NCBI GenBank assembly: GCA_050011095.1
Contig: JBEKJU010000155.1
Coordinates: 1 to 8,263, forward strand
DNA: 8,263 nucleotides
Direction: 5' to 3'
DNA from: JBEKJU01 sp050011095
GTDB taxonomy: Bacteria > Desulfobacterota > Syntrophorhabdia > Syntrophorhabdales > WCHB1-27
The position numbers were made by a program, and so were the translations under genes. Positions 1 through 4,309 of this stretch are shown here, piece after piece. The first letter of the stretch is position 1; every line of letters begins with the position of its first letter. The notes beneath the pieces are model-generated. The model ran no database searches, was not told the origin of the DNA, and was given only the letters and a program-made list of their open reading frames with translations.

Positions 1-108
1 GCCTGGCAGACACGTCGCGACAACCTCAACGCGAAGGTAAGCTGGCACTTCACGACACAGGATGCTCGGGTGAGGTTGCGCCGTCTTTATCCGACATTAG
101 AGCAGTGA
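1..108 (+). CDS. IS630-family transposase, C-terminal fragment (cut by window edge)
   Basis: Reading from base 1 gives 35 residues and a TGA stop at 106-108. The tail contains the stretch NLNAKVSWHFTTQDARVRLR followed by RLYPTLEQ. From memory, a trp/phe-rich 'W.FTT.DAR..L..LYP' ending is typical of the extreme C-terminus of IS630/Tc1-mariner-type DDE transposases, just after the catalytic domain. The DDE residues lie to the left of the window and cannot be checked, so whether the element is intact is unknown. Only the tail is visible, so the family call rests on a short match. Confidence 0.7.
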   Translation, partial: AWQTRRDNLNAKVSWHFTTQDARVRLRRLYPTLEQ

Positions 109-118
109 CGTGACACTA
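1..118 (+). mobile_element. right end of an IS630-like insertion sequence
   Basis: The transposase tail stops at 108 and is followed at once by a GTGAC GTGAC direct duplication (105-114) and CACTA, ending in TA at 117-118. IS630-family elements insert at TA and usually carry their terminal repeat within a few tens of bases of the transposase stop. I infer that roughly 102-118 is the right terminal repeat and 117-118 the target TA. The left end is outside the window, so the boundary is not proven. Confidence 0.45.
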
Positions 119-517
119 GGGCGGTCCGTTCCGATTGTCGGGACCGCGGTCATCGGACCGCAAGGGCGGGGGCAGGTAATTGGCGGCGTAGAAAACGCCG
201 AAGGATACAAGAATGGTCACACAGGCAACGATGAGGGCGAGCGACGTCCCATGAAATAGGCCGATGACCCAGCGCCTGAACTCATCAGCGAGGACGTTCG
301 CCTTTCCGCCGTAGAGTTCCATGTTCCGCTCGTACACCTTCGAATCGTCGGGCATGATCGGATACGCGGAATCATCCCCGTTTTCGTAACCCAGGACCCC
401 TCCAGATTCATTCCCGGCCCTCGCGTAAATCACGATGGCGCCGAGAAGGCCGACCAGGAGGATAATGATGCTGATGATGTTTAGCCGCGTACGGCGGTCT
501 GCGATCTTCCATTCCAT
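116..517 (-). CDS. small two-helix membrane protein of unknown function
   Basis: This is a 133-residue protein starting at ATG 515-517 (MEWKIADRRTRLN). A hydrophobic helix spans about residues 13-34 and a second about 91-114. Between them lies a polar stretch of about 55 residues containing PDDSKVYERNMELYGGKAN and then a DEFRRW motif. The C-terminus is short, hydrophilic and Pro/Asp/Asn-rich. The central motif feels like a conserved family of small envelope proteins I associate loosely with Deltaproteobacteria, but I cannot name a function. No clear Shine-Dalgarno precedes the ATG. The frame stays open back to 682, but that extension is low-complexity Pro/Ser/Arg and probably not translated. 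The TAG stop (116-118) sits on the presumed IS630 boundary, so the natural C-terminus may have been changed by the insertion. Confidence 0.65.
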   Translation of the reverse strand: MEWKIADRRTRLNIISIIILLVGLLGAIVIYARAGNESGGVLGYENGDDSAYPIMPDDSKVYERNMELYGGKANVLADEFRRWVIGLFHGTSLALIVACVTILVSFGVFYAANYLPPPLRSDDRGPDNRNGPP

Positions 518-623
518 ATCAAACCACTGCGTGACGACAGGCGCCCGTTGATTCTTCAGGGAAAGTATAAGAAGAAACGCCCCTCCCGTCAATGGAGAAG
601 AGCTAAAAGAGGGCGCGCGCGGC

Positions 624-662
624 GCAGGGGGCGGAATTTTCGCCAATGGTCTTCCGCCCTGC
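624..662. repeat. GC-rich inverted repeat in the divergent intergenic region
   Basis: GGGCGGAA at 629-636 is the exact reverse complement of TTCCGCCC at 652-659, with a 15-base loop. Past a two-G bulge the pairing continues with GCA (624-626) and TGC (660-662). There is no adjacent T-run in either direction, so it does not look like an intrinsic terminator. It would lie in the 5' leader of the minus-strand membrane-protein gene if that gene is transcribed from the 685-713 region. Confidence 0.5.
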
Positions 663-684
663 GATTTCCGGACATGCAGCATTG

Positions 685-715
685 TATTGACAAAGCGGCC
701 GATTTTGTCAATAAT
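685..715 (+). promoter_or_regulatory. sigma70-type promoter embedded in a 10-bp inverted repeat (operator candidate)
   Basis: A perfect -35 TTGACA (687-692) is followed after 17 bases by AATAAT (710-715), a 5/6 match to the -10 consensus, predicting a start near 721-723. The same bases form a perfect inverted repeat: TATTGACAAA (685-694) and TTTGTCAATA (704-713), with a 9-base spacer containing CGGCCG. The repeat therefore spans -35, spacer and -10, as expected for an operator. Because it is symmetric, the minus strand also carries TTGACA, with weaker -10-like bases beyond, so weak divergent transcription toward the 116-517 gene is possible. The downstream plus-strand gene is the HD phosphohydrolase at 806. 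Confidence 0.7.
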
Positions 716-718
716 GCT

Positions 719-763
719 CTAGTTTTGGTAGTGGGTCAGTTTGAGACCCACTACCCTAGTTTT
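719..763. repeat. perfect hairpin flanked by 8-bp direct repeats
   Basis: GGTAGTGGGTC (727-737) and GACCCACTACC (745-755) form a perfect 11-bp stem with a 7-base loop. Identical CTAGTTTT copies flank it directly at 719-726 and 756-763. The inverted-repeat core inside a short direct repeat resembles a tiny insertion or IS footprint with a target duplication. The position, just after the predicted transcription start and about 40 bases before the Shine-Dalgarno of the HD gene, also fits a 5' leader hairpin. The second copy supplies TTTT four bases after the stem, so a weak attenuator is conceivable. Confidence 0.75.
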
Positions 764-805
764 CGCCGGGGCGGCGCCTGCGCGCAGAAGAATAGGAGGC
801 CTATA

Positions 806-1399
806 GTGGATAAAGGGAAAGACCTTTGGAAAGATTGGGTGCCCGTACTCGAAAACGCATTGGCTGAGGAGATGGAGCGGGCGCCGGCAATATGCGATTC
901 ACATGCCCTCGATCATATTCTCCGTGTGTGGGATCGGTGTATCCTCCTGGGTGAGGGGTTGGACGCGGACATGGAGGTGCTGGTCGCGGCGGCCTATCTG
1001 CACGATGTGGGCCGGCATTACCTCGCCGATAGGGCACATGGGGCCCTGAGCGCACAGAAGGCCGCGCCAATGCTTGAGAGAATCAACTTCCCGGAGCACA
1101 AGAGGGAATCGGCCCTTCACGCGATAAGGGTGCACGACGTGAGCGCGAAACCGGCGGAGAGGACCACCATCGAATCAAAGATCCTCTATGACGCGGACAA
1201 AATGGATGCGATGGGGGTCATAGGTGTTCTGAGGTACATAAGACAGATCTATGGAAAAAGATCGATAGACTTCATACTCGAAGATATCGAGCTGCGGTGG
1301 CAGGGGTTCGCGCTGCCGGCGACGCGGAGACTGGCCTTGAAGGACTACGAGTACGTCAGGCGCTATTTCACGCAGTTGAAACAGGAATTGAGGCAGTAG
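806..1399 (+). CDS. HD-domain metal-dependent phosphohydrolase
   Basis: This is a 197-residue cytoplasmic protein. The start is GTG 806, chosen because a full AGGAGG (794-799) lies 6 bases upstream; the frame is open to 548, but that stretch is Arg-rich and protein-unlike. HD-superfamily landmarks occur in order: DH near residues 36-37 (with RV after it), HD at 66-67 in YLHDVGRH, H78, H105 and H110 in the LHAIRVHD region, and D129/D131 in ILYDADKMDAMG. This pattern matches the compact YedJ-like/COG1418-type HD hydrolases, which use bound divalent metal to hydrolyse phosphoester substrates. The natural substrate cannot be told from sequence. It has its own promoter and probably forms a single-gene unit, since a separate promoter precedes the next gene. 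Confidence 0.88.
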   Translation: MDKGKDLWKDWVPVLENALAEEMERAPAICDSHALDHILRVWDRCILLGEGLDADMEVLVAAAYLHDVGRHYLADRAHGALSAQKAAPMLERINFPEHKRESALHAIRVHDVSAKPAERTTIESKILYDADKMDAMGVIGVLRYIRQIYGKRSIDFILEDIELRWQGFALPATRRLALKDYEYVRRYFTQLKQELRQ

Positions 1400-1458
1400 C
1401 CGCGTCAGCCCCATCCCTCTTCCCCCAGGCCCCGGAGCATTTCTTCCTGTTTTTTTTG

Positions 1459-1488
1459 TTGACAGTCCTTAGGTTTTAACACTATAAG
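1459..1488 (+). promoter_or_regulatory. sigma70-type promoter of the AMR operon
   Basis: TTGACA (1459-1464) and TATAAG (1483-1488) are separated by 18 bases; the -10 matches consensus at 5 of 6 positions. The predicted start is near 1495, about 23 bases before the preferred AmrS start codon. A small inverted repeat, CCTTA (1467-1471) and TAAGG (1485-1489), overlaps spacer and -10 but is too short to call an operator. A run of eight T (1450-1457) lies immediately upstream. Confidence 0.65.
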
Positions 1489-1517
1489 GTAGTAATGTCG
1501 AAGTGGGTCCCCTCCGG

Positions 1518-2762
1518 ATGATCTCACGGCGCGATTTCCTTGTCATGGCGGCAAAGGCCGTCCCCCTCGCCGGATGTATGGGCGGGATTTTTTCCGGCTT
1601 TTCGAGCCGCCTTCCCCTGTCCGCCCGTCTGGTCCGTGAGGCATGCGCGGCGGACCGCGGCGAAAACCTCCTTGAGGCCGCGCCTCGCGCGCGCTTCTGG
1701 ACCTCGGTCGCCCTGGCAGGCGAGGGGTGCGCGGTGTGCCACGGGCAGGAGGGAACGCCGAAGGCCGGCAGCCGGCACGTCCACACGGAACATCTCGTCA
1801 AATGCCTTCTCTGCGCCCAGGGATGCGTCATCCGGCCGGGCGAGCGCGGCAGGTGCCGGGCGCGGGCCAATGTCGCCGGTGAGCTGCGCAGCCTGGTGTA
1901 CGGCCGCCCCATGTCGGCCCATGTCGACCCCATAGAGAAGAAGCCGTTCTACCATTACCTGCCGGGGAGGGCCGCCTATTCCCTCGCCACCTCGGGTTGT
2001 CCGCTCAAATGCAAGTTCTGTCAGAACTGGCAGATATCCCAGGCGTCGCCCGAAGACTACCAGACCCCCTTCACCGCACCCGGCCGGGTCACCGACGAGG
2101 CCCTATCCCGAAAGGCGCCCGTCATCGCCTTCACTTACAACGAGCCCACGGTCTTCACGGAGTACATGATCGACATCGCCCGCGAGGCAAGGAAGCGGGG
2201 CCTCCGCTCCGTGCTCGTCTCGTGCGGCTTCATGAACGAGGCCCCCCTGAGGGAGATGTGCGACTCCCTCGGAGCGATAAAAATCGACCTGAAGGGCTTC
2301 AGCGACCAGTTCTATCGCGATGTCTGCGGCGCGGAGCTTCGTCCCGTTCTCAGGAGTGTTAAACAGATCGCGAAATCGCGGGCGCATCTCGAACTCGTCA
2401 ATCTCGTCGTCCCCACCCTGAACGATTCGGACAAGATGCTCGAAGGTCTGGCCGACTGGGTGGTGGGGGAGCTGGGGCCTGACGTACCCGTCCATTTCAC
2501 CCGCTTTCACCCCGACTACCAGATGCTCCACCTCGCGCCGACCCCGGTCGCGACGCTCGAACGGGCCCGGGCGCTCGCCCTCGCCAGGGGTATCCATTTT
2601 CCCTACGTGGGAAACGTGCCGGGCCATCCGGGAAACCACACCTATTGCCCGTCCTGCGGCAAGGCGGTGATCAGGCGCGAGGCGTTCTTTCTCACGGAAA
2701 TGAACGTCAAGGACGGCAAGTGCGCCTTTTGCGGCCGAAAGATCGCGGGCGTCTGGAGGTGA
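1518..2762 (+). CDS. amrS: AmmeMemoRadiSam system radical SAM enzyme, Tat/lipoprotein signal
   Basis: This is a 414-residue protein from ATG 1518. Its N-terminus is MISRRDFL, a twin-arginine motif, followed by a lipobox-like LAGC (residues 17-20). Next come a CAVCH motif (71-75), the family's N-terminal cysteine set (C96, C99, C103, C113), the text YGRPMSAHVDPIEKKPF, and the radical SAM triad CPLKCKFC (C161, C165, C168) that binds a 4Fe-4S cluster and AdoMet. The C-terminus has a zinc-ribbon-like pair of CxxC (C377/C380, C402/C405). AmrS enzymes resemble pyruvate formate-lyase activases and occur with Memo- and AMMECR1-like proteins; their reaction is unknown. The next gene follows 2 bases after the stop. 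The ATG has no clear Shine-Dalgarno; an in-frame GTG at 1503 would add MGPLR and place the Tat motif less favourably. The CxxCH segment and export signals are unusual for a radical SAM enzyme. Confidence 0.9.
   Translation: MISRRDFLVMAAKAVPLAGCMGGIFSGFSSRLPLSARLVREACAADRGENLLEAAPRARFWTSVALAGEGCAVCHGQEGTPKAGSRHVHTEHLVKCLLCAQGCVIRPGERGRCRARANVAGELRSLVYGRPMSAHVDPIEKKPFYHYLPGRAAYSLATSGCPLKCKFCQNWQISQASPEDYQTPFTAPGRVTDEALSRKAPVIAFTYNEPTVFTEYMIDIAREARKRGLRSVLVSCGFMNEAPLREMCDSLGAIKIDLKGFSDQFYRDVCGAELRPVLRSVKQIAKSRAHLELVNLVVPTLNDSDKMLEGLADWVVGELGPDVPVHFTRFHPDYQMLHLAPTPVATLERARALALARGIHFPYVGNVPGHPGNHTYCPSCGKAVIRREAFFLTEMNVKDGKCAFCGRKIAGVWR
2755..2759 (+). promoter_or_regulatory. Shine-Dalgarno that fixes the amrB-amrA start
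   Basis: GGAGG lies inside the last codons of amrS, 5 bases before ATG 2765. It decides the start of the fusion gene against an upstream open frame back to 2645, which lies wholly within amrS and carries no family sequence. Translation of the two genes is probably coupled. Confidence 0.8.
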
Positions 2763-2764
2763 AA

Positions 2765-4309
2765 ATGAGAAAGGCGACTCTCTGCGCGCTCGTCGTGCTC
2801 CTCTGCGCGGGTCTTTGTGCAATGATCCACGCAGCCGGGGGATCGGAGAAGGTCGAGGGCGTCATCAGGCCGCCCGCGGTGGCCGCTCAATTCTACCCCG
2901 ATTCACCCGATGCGTTGAGGCTCGCCGTTCAGAAATTCCTCGCCGATGGCGCGCCGCGAAGGGTGGCGAAGCCGATTGCCCTTATCGTGCCCCACGCGGG
3001 TTATGTCTTCTCCGGCCAGATCGCGGCGGACGCCTTCAAACAGGCGGAGGGCGGCGACTACGAGGTAGTCGTGATACTCGGCACGAATCACACGATAGCC
3101 CACTTTCACCGGGTGTCGGTCTTCACGGGGCAGGGCTTCCGCACGCCCCTCGGCATCGCCGAAATCGACCGGAAAATCGCGTCCGCCCTGCTGGCCGCGG
3201 ACGACGACTGCGTCTCCGATCAAGAGGTTCATGCGGCCGAGCATTCAATAGAGGTCGAGGTGCCTTTCGTCCAGGTGCTCTTTCCCCGCGCCCGGATCGT
3301 GCCCGTGGTCGTCGCCTCGTCCGAGCGTGCGATCTCGGCCAGGCTCGGCGAGGCCCTCGCGGCCGTAGTGAAGGACCGTAAGGCGCTCATCGTGGCAAGC
3401 TCCGACCTCTCGCACTATCCTTCCGCCGCCGATGCGGAGGTCGTTGACAGGGAGGTCCTCGACGCCATGGCCTCCCTCGATCCCGCCCGGCTTCGATCGA
3501 CCATCGAGGCCGCCATGGGGCGCCACGTCCCGGACCTTGTGACGTGCGCCTGCGGCGAGGCCCCGGTCCTCGCCGCCATGGAGGCGGCCCGTAGGCTCGG
3601 CGCAAAAGGGGGAAGCGTCATCAGCTACGCCAATTCGGGCCAGACGGCCTTTGGCGGCGCATCCCACGTCGTCGGCTACGGGGCCGTCGCCTTCGGCGCG
3701 GATGCGGCCCCCATGAAGACGAAGGGGGAGATGAAGGAGCCACCCTACTCCGACACGTTCAGCCAGGCCGAACGAGACGCGCTTCTCGCCTTTGCGAGGG
3801 AGAGCATCAGCCGGGCGGTCACCACGCAGACAGCCCCCCTCGCGAGGGGGTTCGACGATAACCTGCGGCAAAGGCGGGGCGTCTTCGTCACGCTGAAAAA
3901 GGGCGGGGAACTGCGGGGCTGCATCGGACACACGGAACCCGATGTGCCCCTCTGCCGTCTCGTCGGCGCCATGGCAATCAGCGCCGCCCTCCAGGACCCC
4001 CGCTTCCCGCCCGTTGCCCCGGGCGAGGTCCCCGGCCTTGAGATCGAGATCTCCGTCCTCACGCGGCTCACCGAGGGCAGGAGGGCAGACGACATCGTGA
4101 TCGGGAAAGACGGCGTCGTGCTTTCGAAGGGGGGGAAATCGGCCCTCTTCCTTCCCCAGGTCGCCGTGGAGCAGCACTGGGACCGGCCGACGATGCTCGA
4201 TAACCTCTGCCAAAAGGCGGGAATGGACCGGCTCTGCTGGCGCGAGGGCGCCCGGTTCGCCACCTTTCAGGCCATAGTCTTCGGGGAAGACGCCCATCGG
4301 GGCAGATGA
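2765..4309 (+). CDS. amrB-amrA: secreted Memo-AMMECR1 fusion (AmmeMemoRadiSam proteins B and A)
   Basis: This is a 514-residue protein. Residues 1-23 form a Sec-like signal: RK, a hydrophobic core rich in L, V, A and C, then IHA before AGG. Residues about 33-311 are a Memo domain: PHAGY (H77), GTNH (H109), EHSIEVEVPF (H160), SSDLSHY (H217) and CACG (C261/C263). These correspond to the His and Cys metal ligands known in human MEMO1, all retained. Residues about 326-508 are an AMMECR1 domain with its signature LRGCIG (383-388). Both are near full family length, joined by a short charged linker (about 312-328). In most AMR loci the three proteins are separate, so this is a natural B-A fusion. 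Chemistry is unproven; Memo-fold proteins bind iron or copper. The stop overlaps the next start codon as ATGA, indicating translational coupling. Confidence 0.92.
   Translation: MRKATLCALVVLLCAGLCAMIHAAGGSEKVEGVIRPPAVAAQFYPDSPDALRLAVQKFLADGAPRRVAKPIALIVPHAGYVFSGQIAADAFKQAEGGDYEVVVILGTNHTIAHFHRVSVFTGQGFRTPLGIAEIDRKIASALLAADDDCVSDQEVHAAEHSIEVEVPFVQVLFPRARIVPVVVASSERAISARLGEALAAVVKDRKALIVASSDLSHYPSAADAEVVDREVLDAMASLDPARLRSTIEAAMGRHVPDLVTCACGEAPVLAAMEAARRLGAKGGSVISYANSGQTAFGGASHVVGYGAVAFGADAAPMKTKGEMKEPPYSDTFSQAERDALLAFARESISRAVTTQTAPLARGFDDNLRQRRGVFVTLKKGGELRGCIGHTEPDVPLCRLVGAMAISAALQDPRFPPVAPGEVPGLEIEISVLTRLTEGRRADDIVIGKDGVVLSKGGKSALFLPQVAVEQHWDRPTMLDNLCQKAGMDRLCWREGARFATFQAIVFGEDAHRGR

Noticed and set aside
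518..682. N-terminal extension of the small membrane protein (minus strand)
   Set aside because: Low-complexity Pro/Ser/Arg text overlying an inverted repeat; the start at 517 gives a normal short cytoplasmic lead before the first helix.
548..805. N-terminal extension of the HD protein
   Set aside because: The extension is Arg-rich and runs through the promoter and hairpin; AGGAGG at 794-799 clearly serves GTG 806, and HD homology starts after it.
1420..1457. Intrinsic terminator after the HD gene
   Set aside because: An eight-T run is present (1450-1457), but the only stem before it is a four-pair CAGG/CCTG with a large loop.
1503..1517. GTG start for amrS adding MGPLR
   Set aside because: No Shine-Dalgarno supports it and ATG 1518 gives a standard Tat N-terminus; it cannot be fully excluded.
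2645..2764. Upstream start for the Memo-AMMECR1 gene
   Set aside because: It lies wholly inside amrS in another frame; GGAGG 2755-2759 and a signal peptide support ATG 2765.
3245..4297. 350-codon open frame on the minus strand
   Set aside because: It is antisense to the Memo-AMMECR1 gene, whose family motifs are unambiguous; long antisense frames are expected in GC-rich DNA with C/G third positions.
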